DNA of 64,000 nt from CADCTQ01 sp963844325. GTDB taxonomy: Bacteria > Bacteroidota > Bacteroidia > Cytophagales > 172606-1. Of this stretch, positions 51,894-60,605 are shown piece by piece. The notes beneath the pieces are model-generated. The model ran no database searches. It was given only the letters and a program-made list of their open reading frames with translations, and was not told the DNA's origin. The stretch lies in assembly GCA_963844325.1 (NCBI GenBank), contig CAWJNV010000002.1, positions 4,774,001 to 4,838,000 of the forward strand, read 5' to 3'. The stretch's first letter is position 1; every line of letters begins with the position of its first letter. Made by a program: the position numbers and the translations under genes.

Positions 51894-52646
51894 TCACCGC
51901 AGCACCCGCAACCCGGCCCGTTCGTAGGCCTCCACCACGTGGGGCGGGGCTTCGTGGTCGGTAACCAGTGTATGCACCACGGCCAGCGGGGCAAACTGGA
52001 AGTACCGGTCCTTTTCCAGTTTGCCCGAGTCGCAGAGCAGGTACACGAGCCGGGCTCCCTCGGCGGCGGCCAGGCTGATGGAAGCCTCCTTTTCGCCATT
52101 GGCGCTCAGGCCGTGCGCTACCGAAATGCCATCCACCCCGATAAACGCTTTATCAACCCGGTAGCGCCGCAGGTGCTGGAGGGCCACCACGCCGTGAATG
52201 GCCTGCCGTTCGCCGTCCACTTCCCCGCCGGCCACGTTCAGCTGCACGGCCGACCCGGCCAGTTCGTTGACGACGGGCAGCGAGTTGGTGACGACCCGTA
52301 CGTGCAGGTGCCGGATGAAGGGACAGAGTTGAAAGGTGGTGCTGCCGCAATCAATGAAGATGGTGTCGCCCTCGGCGATTTCGGCGGCGGCCAGGCGGCC
52401 AATGTATTCCTTCTGCGCCTGCCGGGTGGCGGCCTTGTTGGCAAACGCGGCCGGCTCTCTGGCAAGGGCCAGGGTTATGGCCCCCCCGTGCGTGCGGACC
52501 AGCAGACCCTTTTCGGCCAGCACGGCCAAGTCCCGCCGCACGGTGATCTCGGACGTATCCAGTTGCCGGGCCAGTTCCTTTACCTCCACGCTGCCCTGCT
52601 GCGCCAGGCCCGCGAGAATGATCTGTTTGCGGAGTTGAAAATTCAT
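51894..52646 (-). CDS. DeoR/GlpR-family transcriptional regulator
   Basis: 250 aa. N-terminal DeoR HTH (QIILAGLAQQGSVEVKELARQLDTSEITVRRDLAVL, then KGLLVRTHGGAI) and a C-terminal sugar-phosphate sensor domain with GDTIFIDCGSTT, VVTNSLPVVNEL and DKAFIGVDGIS. Usually represses sugar or nucleoside catabolic genes and is released by a phosphorylated sugar. No obvious target operon is next to it. Followed by a palindrome and convergent with the small-gene pair. Confidence 0.93.
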   Translation of the reverse strand: MNFQLRKQIILAGLAQQGSVEVKELARQLDTSEITVRRDLAVLAEKGLLVRTHGGAITLALAREPAAFANKAATRQAQKEYIGRLAAAEIAEGDTIFIDCGSTTFQLCPFIRHLHVRVVTNSLPVVNELAGSAVQLNVAGGEVDGERQAIHGVVALQHLRRYRVDKAFIGVDGISVAHGLSANGEKEASISLAAAEGARLVYLLCDSGKLEKDRYFQFAPLAVVHTLVTDHEAPPHVVEAYERAGLRVLR

Positions 52647-52767
52647 GGATGGGGATTGAGTATCGGGTATTGGCTAGCCCACGATCCCACCGTTAAAACA
52701 GCAGGTTGCTCAAATGTAATCATATTCGTGCAAGCATAAGCACAGATAGTGCCCTGATTCTTGCTCC

Positions 52768-53214
52768 CTACTCCCTGACCAGCTTCAGGTGCAGCAGCGG
52801 AAAGGGCTGCCCCTGGCCGTCGCGTTCGAAGCGGCCGGCTACTTTGAAACCGGCGTGCAGGTAAAAGCCCACGGCCTGGCCGTTCTGTTCGTTCACGTCC
52901 ACTTGGTCGGTGCCCAGGTGATCGACGGCGTAACGCAGCAGTTGCCTGCCGGTGCCTTTGCCCCGGGCGCCGGGGTGGATAAACAACATTTCGATCTTAT
53001 TGCCGGCCACGCCGATGAAGCCCAAAATCCTGCCGTTCGCGTCCCGGATGCCGAAAAGCGTTACCAGATACAGGTATTCGTCCCGCACCAGCGGTTTCAT
53101 TTTCTGAATGTCCTCTTCCCGCAGGAAGTCGTGCGTGGCCCGCACCGATGCCTCCCATACGTCCGTGAGTTGGGCGAAATCCGGGGGAAAGAGTTGCTGG
53201 ATGGCGTTGTCCAT
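52768..53214 (-). CDS. GNAT N-acetyltransferase
   Basis: 148 aa. GFIGVAGNKIEMLFIHPGARGKGTGRQLLRYAV contains the acetyl-CoA pyrophosphate loop (RGKGTG), followed by VDVNEQNGQAVGFYLHAGFKVAGRFERDGQGQPFPLLHL, the standard NxxAxxFY element. Substrate unknown. The start codon is followed upstream by a heptamer array (GTTGTTC, GTCAGTG, GTCACTG at 53216-53236) of the same kind as at 23003. Confidence 0.87.
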   Translation of the reverse strand: MDNAIQQLFPPDFAQLTDVWEASVRATHDFLREEDIQKMKPLVRDEYLYLVTLFGIRDANGRILGFIGVAGNKIEMLFIHPGARGKGTGRQLLRYAVDHLGTDQVDVNEQNGQAVGFYLHAGFKVAGRFERDGQGQPFPLLHLKLVRE

Positions 53215-53379
53215 GGTTGTTCGTCAGTGGTCACTGGTACTTCGGGATGCGATAGTATTCTTTTTCTTCCATTCTTCACCCTTGCATTTATTTTCCCCCC
53301 TCCTTGACTTTGACGGAAAAAGGTCTTTATTTTGTTCAATAACGATCATATAAATACAATATCAATCAAACCTGTAACG

Positions 53380-53955
53380 ATGAACGACCGCGTTAAGATT
53401 GTCGAAGAGCAGCTTTTGTCCGACAACTGGTACCTGCTTAAAAAGATCACCTTTGACTACCGGCGCAAGGACGGCAGCTGGGAGCGGCAGTCCCGGGAAG
53501 CCTACGACCGGGGCAACGGGGCCACCATCCTGCTCTACAACCGTCAGCGGCAAACGGTGATCCTCACCCGCCAGTTCCGGCTGCCCACCTACGTGAACGG
53601 CAACGCGTCGGGCATGCTCATCGAAACCTGCGCCGGCCTGCTCGACCACGACCAACCCGAGGAAGCCATTCGCCGGGAGACTGCCGAGGAAACCGGGTTC
53701 CGCATCCGGGACGTTCGCAAGGTGTTTGAAGCCTACATGAGTCCGGGTTCGGTCACTGAAAAGCTCTTTTTCTACGTAGCCGAGTATTCTCCCGAAGACC
53801 GGCCCGACGGGGGCGGCGGGGTGGACGAGGAAGAAATCGAAGTACTGGAATTGCCCTTCGCCGAAGTGGTACGCATGGTGGCCGCCGGGGAAATCATGGA
53901 CGGCAAAACCATCATGCTCGTGCAGTACCTGCAATTGCAAAACGCGCTGAAATGA
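53380..53955 (+). CDS. nudK: Nudix hydrolase, GDP-mannose pyrophosphatase-like
   Basis: 191 aa from MNDRVKIVEEQLLSDNWYLL; in-frame codons upstream lie in AT-rich leader DNA. Nudix box: the REtaEEtGF core sits in GLLDHDQPEEAIRRETAEET, with ETCAGLLD just before. RQFRLPTYVNG and FEAYMSPGSVTEKLFFYVAEY match NudK-type enzymes that split GDP-mannose. A possible promoter (TTG... TATTTTG) is at 53304-53334. Confidence 0.9.
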   Translation: MNDRVKIVEEQLLSDNWYLLKKITFDYRRKDGSWERQSREAYDRGNGATILLYNRQRQTVILTRQFRLPTYVNGNASGMLIETCAGLLDHDQPEEAIRRETAEETGFRIRDVRKVFEAYMSPGSVTEKLFFYVAEYSPEDRPDGGGGVDEEEIEVLELPFAEVVRMVAAGEIMDGKTIMLVQYLQLQNALK

Positions 53956-54072
53956 GTTTATGAGTTTAAAGTTTATGAGTTTATGAGTGGTGTGCGATTA
54001 GTCTTCACCGCGTTATTACTTTAAACTCATAAACTTTGAACTCATAAACTCTATTTTTAAACTCATAAACTC
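53954..54072. repeat. ATGAGTTT-word palindrome after nudK
   Basis: Arms 53954-53979 and 54026-54051 match over 26 bp with one mismatch. Starts on the nudK stop codon. One further reverse word block runs to 54072. Confidence 0.9.
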
Positions 54073-54135
54073 CCTTCCAAAAAAATTTTAAAAATCCGTG
54101 TTTACCTTCCTGCGGCCCGGACATCAAGGGGCAAA

Positions 54136-54693
54136 ATGCCTTTTTTAGCGTCCCAGCTACCCTTACCCTTAACCCCGCAGGCCATGTTGACGATTTCCGC
54201 CTCCTTATCCCTGTCGTTCTCCCCCACCGCCGCGTCCGTTGCCCCGGAAGCGGGCAGCAAGGACACCGCCGCCGGCAAAGAAGCGTTGCAGCACACGGTC
54301 CTGTACAGTTCGGCCCACGTTGACGTGGCCTACAACCGCCTGCACCATTACCTGTACTGCAACTGGAAAAGCCTGCCGGCGGGTGAATCGCTGCGGGCGG
54401 AAGTGCAAACCATCGGGACCCTGCTCCGGGGACAGGGGTGCACCAACATTCTCAACGACCACCGCCGGCTCGGCTGGGCGTACCGCGTGGCTTCCCACTG
54501 GTTCAAGATCGACTTCCTGGCGCCCCTGCGCGCCGCCGGCCTCGGCAAAATGGCCTGGGTCGTTTCGTCCAACCCCCTCCTGCGACTCGCCACCCTGCTG
54601 CCGCTGCGCCGCCTCGACGACAAGGGCGCCTTCCTCCGTACGTTCAGCGACGAAAGTGCGGCCAAGCTCTGGCTGCTCGAAAAGCTTGCCTGA
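54136..54693 (+). CDS. hypothetical protein, possibly SpoIIAA/STAS-like fold
   Basis: 185 aa; an ATG at 54184 would give 169. After a Ser/Ala/Pro-rich N-terminus, residues about 55-185 read as a beta-alpha domain: VLYSSAHVDVAYNRLHHYLYCNW, GCTNILNDHRRLGWAYRVASHWF, GLGKMAWVVSSNPLLRLATL, FSDESAAKLWLLEKL. The order recalls STAS/SEC14-type SpoIIAA-like proteins, but no diagnostic residue was recognised. Followed by a TerB-like gene on the same strand. Confidence 0.6.
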   Translation: MPFLASQLPLPLTPQAMLTISASLSLSFSPTAASVAPEAGSKDTAAGKEALQHTVLYSSAHVDVAYNRLHHYLYCNWKSLPAGESLRAEVQTIGTLLRGQGCTNILNDHRRLGWAYRVASHWFKIDFLAPLRAAGLGKMAWVVSSNPLLRLATLLPLRRLDDKGAFLRTFSDESAAKLWLLEKLA

Positions 54694-54800
54694 ACCGTTC
54701 GGGCCCAAACCATTCCGGGCCGGGCAACCTTCCCCCCGCCCCGGCGTAGAATACCCCACTACTGACGGGTATTTTTTGGACCTAAAACGGAAACAACGAC

Positions 54801-55190
54801 ATGCAGGAACCTCAGCGCCTCGAAAACTTGCTGGATACGACGGAGAAAAAGATTGCCTTTTTCCAGAACATCATCCTGGTAGCCGCCGCCGACGGTCGCC
54901 TCGACAGTACGGAAAGTGCGTTTATCGTCAACCTCGGCAACCGGCTGGGCCTCGCCCCCGAACAGGTCATGCACATTGCCGACCGCCTGCCCCAACTCAG
55001 CTTCGTGATTCCGGAAGAAGGCATGCAGAAAACCCTCGAACTGCAAACCCTGGTGATGATGATGCTCGAAGACGGCCGCATTCACGACCGCGAATACGCC
55101 CTTTGCCTCCAGTACACCAACCGGGTGGGCTACACCCAAGCCATCCTCGACGAAATGATCGGGCAGTTCACGGCCCCGGGGAATAAGTAG
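54801..55190 (+). CDS. TerB-like domain protein
   Basis: 129 aa, all helical. ILVAAADGRLDSTESAFIVNLGNRLGL and LQTLVMMMLEDGRIHDREYALCLQYTNRVGY are the two acidic helix pairs (DGxxxxxE) of the TerB/DjlA-like fold, which bind divalent metal in tellurite-resistance proteins. No other ter genes are present, so a general cytoplasmic role is likely. The following 866 bp hold no gene. Confidence 0.8.
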   Translation: MQEPQRLENLLDTTEKKIAFFQNIILVAAADGRLDSTESAFIVNLGNRLGLAPEQVMHIADRLPQLSFVIPEEGMQKTLELQTLVMMMLEDGRIHDREYALCLQYTNRVGYTQAILDEMIGQFTAPGNK

Positions 55191-55368
55191 TGGGCGGGCA
55201 AGTGCCGGGTATTGACTCTAAAAAAAACATTGAACTGCAAAGATCGCAACGCAGAATTTGTATGGGTTTGGCGTATCCTTTCCTTAGGCGGAAGGTTCGC
55301 CTGGCGGGAAAGGGTCGTATTGTGCTACTCGTTGCGTCGCGGGAAGGCGTCGCATCGCGAGGTGGACC
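55191..55368. repeat. GTCGCGTCG-word flank of MITE-like copy 1 (left)
   Basis: From about 55300 the sequence falls into 18-nt words (TTGCGTCGCGGGAAGGCG, TCGCATCGCGAGGTGGAC) leading into the terminal repeat. Nothing recognised in 55191-55300. Confidence 0.6.
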
Positions 55369-55606
55369 GCGTCGCGGCTCCCCTCCTCGGAGGGGTTAGG
55401 GGGTGGGTTTACTTACATGCTACGAATTATACAAGGATCACCGCATTTGGGTAATGCTCTCTGGCGCCGATGCCCAACTTTTTGCGGGTATTTCCTCATG
55501 TGAATACCTTCATTGCGTTGATTGGCTGCTGCACTGATCCCCACATCACTTGCTTCATTGAAGTAAACCCACCCCCTAACCCCTCCGAGGAGGGGAGCCG
55601 CGACGC
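55369..55606. mobile_element. MITE-like element copy 1
   Basis: Perfect 46-bp terminal inverted repeats at 55369-55414 and 55561-55606 containing the palindrome CCCCTCCTCGGAGGGG. The 146-bp core is similar, in opposite orientation, to the core of copy 2 at 61600-61836 (shared blocks include ACATGCTAC, TCACCGCATT, GCCGATGCCCAACTTT, GTGAATACC). No ORF of meaning inside, so it would need a helper transposase if mobile. Confidence 0.8.
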
Positions 55607-56056
55607 GACGCCTTCCCGCGATGCAACGAGTAACGCAATGCCATCCCTTCCCACCATGCAAACCCTCCGCGTAAGGAAAGGAAAAGCGCATTTCATTTGC
55701 TTCTCGTTTTCCATTTTACACTTCCCCTTTTCAGTTTCCTTCCTGTTTCCTCCCCCCGGTACCTGGCTGAGCCGGTTGTTAAATGGGTTTGAATCCAACA
55801 TAGTCCACGTTACGGTACAATTGCATCAATTCGGAACAATCGTTGTCCGCTAACGGACAGATTGCGTTCCGCCCCGCTTTCGTTAACGCCTAAGGGCGAA
55901 TCTTTTACCGGAACCATGCACCTCTGGCAAAGCTTTTGAGGCAGGCAAAGGGTTGCAAATACGGATTTGAAAGGTTTTATGCCGTTCTTACAACCCGCGC
56001 CCGCGTTGCAATTGATTCACGCCCCCGACCCCAACGTTTACCAGCATTTACTGCCC
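55607..56056. other. intergenic region upstream of the TonB receptor
   Basis: 55607-55655 is the inverted word flank of the MITE-like element. The remaining 400 bp show no gene or repeat; short ORFs continue into the receptor frame without coding character. Confidence 0.4.
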
Positions 56057-58492
56057 ATGAAATTCCTTTTTACGCTGCTCCTGCTCCTGGCCTGGTCAGG
56101 CGGCGCCGTAGCCCAGTCCGGCCCAACCGGCAAGCTCACCGGCGTGCTCACCGACTCCCTCACCACCAAGCCGGTGCCCTACGCCACGGTAGCCCTCAAG
56201 GACGGCAACAAGCTGGTCACGGGCACCACCACCGACGAGCAGGGAAGTTTTACGCTGGCCAACCTGCCGCTGGGCAATTATGCGCTGGTGGTGTCGTACG
56301 TGGGCTACCGCACCGCCACTCTGCCCGTCAGCCTCACCGCGGCCCGCCCGGTCCGGGAACTGGGTTCCATCCGGCTGGCGGCCGAAAGCAAAACGCTGGG
56401 TGAGGTAACCGTGACCGGGCAGAAAGCCCTGGTCGAGGACAAGGGCGACCGGCTCGTGTACAACGCCGAAAAGGACATTTCCAATGCCGGGGGCACGGCC
56501 GCCGACGTGCTGCGCAAAGTGCCCACGCTCAGCGTGGACCTCAACGGCAACGTGCAGATGCGCGGCAGCGGCAACATCAAGGTGCTCGTTAACGGCAAGC
56601 CCTCGGCCATGATGGCCCGCAACCTGGCCGACGCCCTCCGGCAGATGCCCGCCGACCTCATCAAATCAGTGGAAGTGATCACCAGTCCCGGGGCCAAGTA
56701 CGACGCGGAAGGTTCGGCCGGGGTCATCAACATCATCACCAAAAAGGCCCTGCGGGGCTTCAACGGGTCGGTGAACGCGGCGGCGTCCGTGTACGGGCGG
56801 CAGCTGGGCACCAACCTCACGGCCAAGGGCAAGAAGCTGGGCCTGTCGCTGTCGGCCAACGCCCACCAGTACCGCAACATCCGGGAAACGGAAACGATAC
56901 GGACCACGCTGGTAGACGGGGTGCCGGCGGGCGGCCTCTTCCAGTCGAACCAGGCCGACAACACGGGCACGGGCGGCTTCGGCGAAATGAGCCTCGACTA
57001 CGACCCCGACTCCACCAGCCGCCTCAACCTGTCGCTTAACGTCTGGGGCGGCGACTGGCCCAGCAACAGCCGCATCATCAACCGGCTCACCGACGCCAGC
57101 GGCGCCGAAACTGCGGCCTTCGGCAATGACACCCGCTTCAACAACCCGTTCGGCAACGGCCAGCTTGACCTGGGGTACACCAAATCGTTCAAAAAGAAAG
57201 AGCAGGAGTTTTCGCTGCTCGGGCAGTTCAGCCGCATGCCCGACAACTATTTCTACGAAACCGACCGCTACCCGCTGCCCGAACCCGAACGGATCACCAG
57301 CCGCCAGCGCAGCACCAACTACAGCCGCAACAAGGAGTACACCGTGCAGACCGACTACACGCACCCCATTACCCGCAACGGCCGCAAGGATACCACCACC
57401 TTTAAAATCGAGGTAGGCGCCAAAACCATCCTGCGCGACATCGGCAGCGAGTTCCGCGTGGAGGAATCCCTGGACGGCAGCCCATTCGTGCCCGACCCGG
57501 GCCAAGCCAACGACTTCGACTACGTGCAGCGGGTGTACTCGGGCTACGCCTCCCTGCGCATCGACACCCGGCGCAAGTGGGGCTTCAACCTGGGGGCCCG
57601 CCTCGAACACACCGACATCGACGGCGACTTCGTGACCACCGGCACCCGCGTAGCCAGCCAGTACACCAACCTGATTCCGAGCCTTACCGTGTCGAAAGGC
57701 ATTAAAACGCACACCGTGAAAGCCAGCTACACGCAGCGCATCCAGCGGCCGCTGATCTGGTTTCTCAACCCGTGGCGCAACGAAAGCGACTCGCTGAACG
57801 TGTTTACCGGCAACCCTTACCTGGACCCGGAACTGAACCACGCCGTCGAACTGTCGCACAGCGTAACCACCAAAAAGGGCGTTTCGGTGAATACGGCCCT
57901 CTACTGGCGGTTCACCGACAACGCCATTGAGTACCTGGCAACGGTCGAACCTAACGGGGTGTCGGTGATGAGTCCGCGCAACATCGCCCAGCGGGCTACC
58001 TACGGCGTGAATCTCAACGCGTCGGGACAACTGAGCAAGGACTGGACTTTCAACGGCGGCGCCGACGTGCGGCACCAGGAACTGAGCAGCCCGGCCCTGG
58101 GGCAGCGCAACGGCGGCCTCATCGGGCGCTTCAACCTCAATACCACCTACAAGTTTCCCAAAGACATTACCGTGCAGGCCGACGGCAACTACGACACCGG
58201 CTGGATCAGCCTCCAGGGACGGGGCACGGGCTTCTACTGGTACAACTTTTCGGCCAAGCGGGAATTCTGGAGCAAAAAAGCCAGCCTCACGCTGGGCGTC
58301 AGCAACCCGTTCAGCCGGGGCGTCCGCCAAACCTTCCGGCAGTCGGCGCCCACGTTCACCACCGAGGCCCGCAACTTCTTTGTGACGCGCAACCTCCGCC
58401 TCGCCTTCGAGTGGCGCTTCGGCCAGATGACCGCCGGGGGTGGCGGCAAGCAGAGCAAAAAGATCAACAACGACGACAAGGGGGGACGGTGA
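56057..58492 (+). CDS. TonB-dependent receptor with carboxypeptidase-like N-domain (outer-membrane beta-barrel family)
   Basis: 811 aa from MKFLFTLLLLLAWSGGAVAQ. After the signal peptide there is a carboxypeptidase-regulatory-like domain (GVLTDSLTTKPVPYATVALKD, YALVVSYVGYRTA). Then a plug (VEDKGDRLVYNAEKDISNAG, AADVLRKVPTLSVDLNGNVQM, VEVITSPGAKYDAEGSAGVINIITKK) and a long barrel with a short, basic C-terminus instead of the usual terminal aromatic. The plug style belongs to the family with an OMP_b-brl_3-type barrel, often linked to stress or metal rather than glycans. Ligand unknown. Confidence 0.9.
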   Translation: MKFLFTLLLLLAWSGGAVAQSGPTGKLTGVLTDSLTTKPVPYATVALKDGNKLVTGTTTDEQGSFTLANLPLGNYALVVSYVGYRTATLPVSLTAARPVRELGSIRLAAESKTLGEVTVTGQKALVEDKGDRLVYNAEKDISNAGGTAADVLRKVPTLSVDLNGNVQMRGSGNIKVLVNGKPSAMMARNLADALRQMPADLIKSVEVITSPGAKYDAEGSAGVINIITKKALRGFNGSVNAAASVYGRQLGTNLTAKGKKLGLSLSANAHQYRNIRETETIRTTLVDGVPAGGLFQSNQADNTGTGGFGEMSLDYDPDSTSRLNLSLNVWGGDWPSNSRIINRLTDASGAETAAFGNDTRFNNPFGNGQLDLGYTKSFKKKEQEFSLLGQFSRMPDNYFYETDRYPLPEPERITSRQRSTNYSRNKEYTVQTDYTHPITRNGRKDTTTFKIEVGAKTILRDIGSEFRVEESLDGSPFVPDPGQANDFDYVQRVYSGYASLRIDTRRKWGFNLGARLEHTDIDGDFVTTGTRVASQYTNLIPSLTVSKGIKTHTVKASYTQRIQRPLIWFLNPWRNESDSLNVFTGNPYLDPELNHAVELSHSVTTKKGVSVNTALYWRFTDNAIEYLATVEPNGVSVMSPRNIAQRATYGVNLNASGQLSKDWTFNGGADVRHQELSSPALGQRNGGLIGRFNLNTTYKFPKDITVQADGNYDTGWISLQGRGTGFYWYNFSAKREFWSKKASLTLGVSNPFSRGVRQTFRQSAPTFTTEARNFFVTRNLRLAFEWRFGQMTAGGGGKQSKKINNDDKGGR

Positions 58493-58629
58493 TAGTACAC
58501 TGATTTGTTATGATGATTATGGTGGGTTATGATAAAATAAAAAATATAGAGACTGTTCCTGACTGCATCGGCTCATCAATTCTTTAAATCATAACCAATC
58601 ATAATCATCATAATAAATCAGTGTACTAT
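58492..58629. repeat. long palindrome, copy 2 of the TACACTGAT family
   Basis: Arms 58492-58533 and 58588-58629 (42 nt each) match with about five differences. Outer ends read ATAGTACACTGATTT; inner words TATGATG, ATTATGG, GGTTATGAT as in copy 1. Starts on the last base of the receptor stop codon. Confidence 0.9.
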
Positions 58630-58759
58630 TTCCCCATCAAACAACGTTTATCAAAAAACCTCATCTCTAGCGGATACACCCTTACTCCCTTTCATCCAAA
58701 TCCACAGCCGGGGCTTGCCAATGGTGTACTTGTTACTTTTTTAACTCCGCTTTTACCAC

Positions 58760-60145
58760 ATGCTTGCATTCTTTTTCCGGCGCCTCCCCGGCGGGTGCCT
58801 CCTGTTGATTGGTTTGCTCCTCTCGGGGCCGCGCGTTGCCGCCCGTGCCATTCCGGTCCCCGAACCGGTTCCCGCTGACAAAGTTTCCCCCTACGAACAG
58901 TACCGCGGGCAGCTCCGGGCAAAGGGGCTCCACGAAAGTCCGGCCGTACAGGCGTGGCTACTGGCCGGCGAAGCCGCCCTCCTCGACTCGGTGACCGTGG
59001 CGGTGCCTTTCAAGGAAACCGGGCACTACGTCGGCAAGGGGGCCGCAGCCCAGTCGTACCGGTTCCGGCTGCCCGCCGACGCCCGCGTACTGATCGCCGT
59101 AGCGGGCAAAAGCAAGGGTGCCCCGCCTCTCTTCGCCGACGTGTTCGAATTGCCGGAAGACGGTGACGACCCCGAGCCGGTGGCGTACCTGGCGGCGGGA
59201 AAATCGCAACTGAAACTGCCGGCCGAACGGGGCAAAACGTACCTGCTCCGCTTGCAGCCCAAGCTTGGCTACGCGGGCCATTACACCGTGAGCCTCACCC
59301 TGCTGCCGGCCTTTGCGTTTCCCGTGAAGGGCAAAGACGCCCGGGCCATCGGCAGTTACTGGGGCGCCTCGCGGGGAGGCGGCAAGCGCAAGCACGAAGG
59401 CATCGACATTTTTGCCCGGCGGGGTACGCCCGTGGTCGCCGCCACCGACGGCGTGGTGAGCAACGTGGGCACTACCCGGATCGGCGGCAAGGTGGTGTGG
59501 GTGATCAACAAAAACCTCCAGGCCGTTTACTACGCCCACCTCGACAAGCAACTCGTCAAAACGGGCCAACGCGTGAAGGCGGGGCAGGTGCTGGGCACGG
59601 TGGGCAATACCGGCAACGCCAAAACGACGCCTGCCCACCTGCACTTCGGCGTGTACCGGGGCTGGGGCGGGGCGGTCAACCCGCTTCCTTTCGTCAAAAA
59701 AGCGGTTGCCCCCGCGCCGGCGGTAACGGTGGCGCTGCACCGCCTGGGCACCCGCGGCCGGATCACGGCAAAAAAAGCTTCCTTGCGGGTGTCGCCCTCC
59801 GTCAAGTCGCCGGTGCGCCGCGAAATCCCGGCGGCAACGGTACTTACCCTGACGGCGGGCACCGGCGCCTGGTACCGCGCCCAGCTTCCCGACGGCACGA
59901 CGGGTTACGTGCCCGCGCCGCTGGTGGAACCCCTGACCCGTTCGCTGCGCAGCACCAGGGTGAAGTCGAGCCAGGCCCTGCTGGCCGAGCCCCAGCCCGA
60001 AGCCGCGGCCATTGCCCGGCTCAAGGCCGGCACCACCGTTAAAGTACTCGGCCGCTTCGACGCTTTCCTGCTCGTGCAGAACCCGGCCGGCCAGAAGGGC
60101 TGGATGATCCGCCCGGAAAACCAGTACTTATCATCAGCCGAGTAG
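58760..60145 (+). CDS. secreted M23 metallopeptidase with SH3-like domains
   Basis: 461 aa. N-terminal signal segment (GGCLLLIGLLLSGPRVAARA), a pre-peptidase-type beta domain, then the M23 (LytM) domain with zinc ligands in KHEGIDIFARRGTPV (His, Asp) and TPAHLHFGVYRG (HLH). Two SH3-like repeats follow (ITAKKASLRVSPSVKSPV; SSQALLAEPQPEAA), the second ending in GWMIRPE. Cleaves peptidoglycan cross-bridges in the periplasm or outside. Start lies about 270 bp after the receptor gene, beyond the palindrome. Confidence 0.9.
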   Translation: MLAFFFRRLPGGCLLLIGLLLSGPRVAARAIPVPEPVPADKVSPYEQYRGQLRAKGLHESPAVQAWLLAGEAALLDSVTVAVPFKETGHYVGKGAAAQSYRFRLPADARVLIAVAGKSKGAPPLFADVFELPEDGDDPEPVAYLAAGKSQLKLPAERGKTYLLRLQPKLGYAGHYTVSLTLLPAFAFPVKGKDARAIGSYWGASRGGGKRKHEGIDIFARRGTPVVAATDGVVSNVGTTRIGGKVVWVINKNLQAVYYAHLDKQLVKTGQRVKAGQVLGTVGNTGNAKTTPAHLHFGVYRGWGGAVNPLPFVKKAVAPAPAVTVALHRLGTRGRITAKKASLRVSPSVKSPVRREIPAATVLTLTAGTGAWYRAQLPDGTTGYVPAPLVEPLTRSLRSTRVKSSQALLAEPQPEAAAIARLKAGTTVKVLGRFDAFLLVQNPAGQKGWMIRPENQYLSSAE

Positions 60146-60320
60146 TTATGCCGCATGGAGGGAAGGTTCGCCTCGCGGTACACGGACGTTGCGGGAGGGC
60201 GTCGCATCGTGTTACACATCGTATTGCGGGAAAGGGTTGGTATTCCCCCGTAAGAGTGGAGGAGCGGAAAAGCATAACTTTAGCGACCCAAACCACTCGT
60301 ACCACCAAACCAGTCGTATC

Positions 60321-60605
60321 ATGAGTATCAGGAAGAATTATTCGAAGGAGTTTAAAGAGGAGGCCATCCGGTTGGCTCACCAGCACGGTAACCAAAGTCA
60401 GACGGCGCGTGATCTGGGTGTGCCCAGTAGCGTGCTGGGCCGGTGGATGAAAGAACTCAAGGAGGACCCCGAAAAGGCCTTTCCCGGTAAGGGGCACAGC
60501 AAAGAGGAAGAACTACGCCAGTTGCAGCGGGAGAATCAACGCTTGAAGGAAACCGTTGAGATCCTAAAAAAGGCAGTAGGTATCTTCAGCAAGAACTCCC
60601 AGTGA
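60321..60605 (+). CDS. IS3-family transposase OrfA
   Basis: 94 aa. HTH of the IS3 OrfA type: YSKEFKEEAIRLAHQHGNQSQTARDLGVPSSVLGRWMKEL, then a leucine-zipper helix (LRQLQRENQRLKETVEILKKA) used for dimerisation. Binds the IS ends. Ends 4 nt into orfB. Confidence 0.95.
   Translation: MSIRKNYSKEFKEEAIRLAHQHGNQSQTARDLGVPSSVLGRWMKELKEDPEKAFPGKGHSKEEELRQLQRENQRLKETVEILKKAVGIFSKNSQ
60566..60572 (+). promoter_or_regulatory. programmed -1 frameshift site (A AAA AAG)
   Basis: Canonical slippery heptamer in the orfA frame (CTA AAA AAG). After a -1 shift the frame stays open into orfB, giving the OrfAB fusion transposase. Confidence 0.8.
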
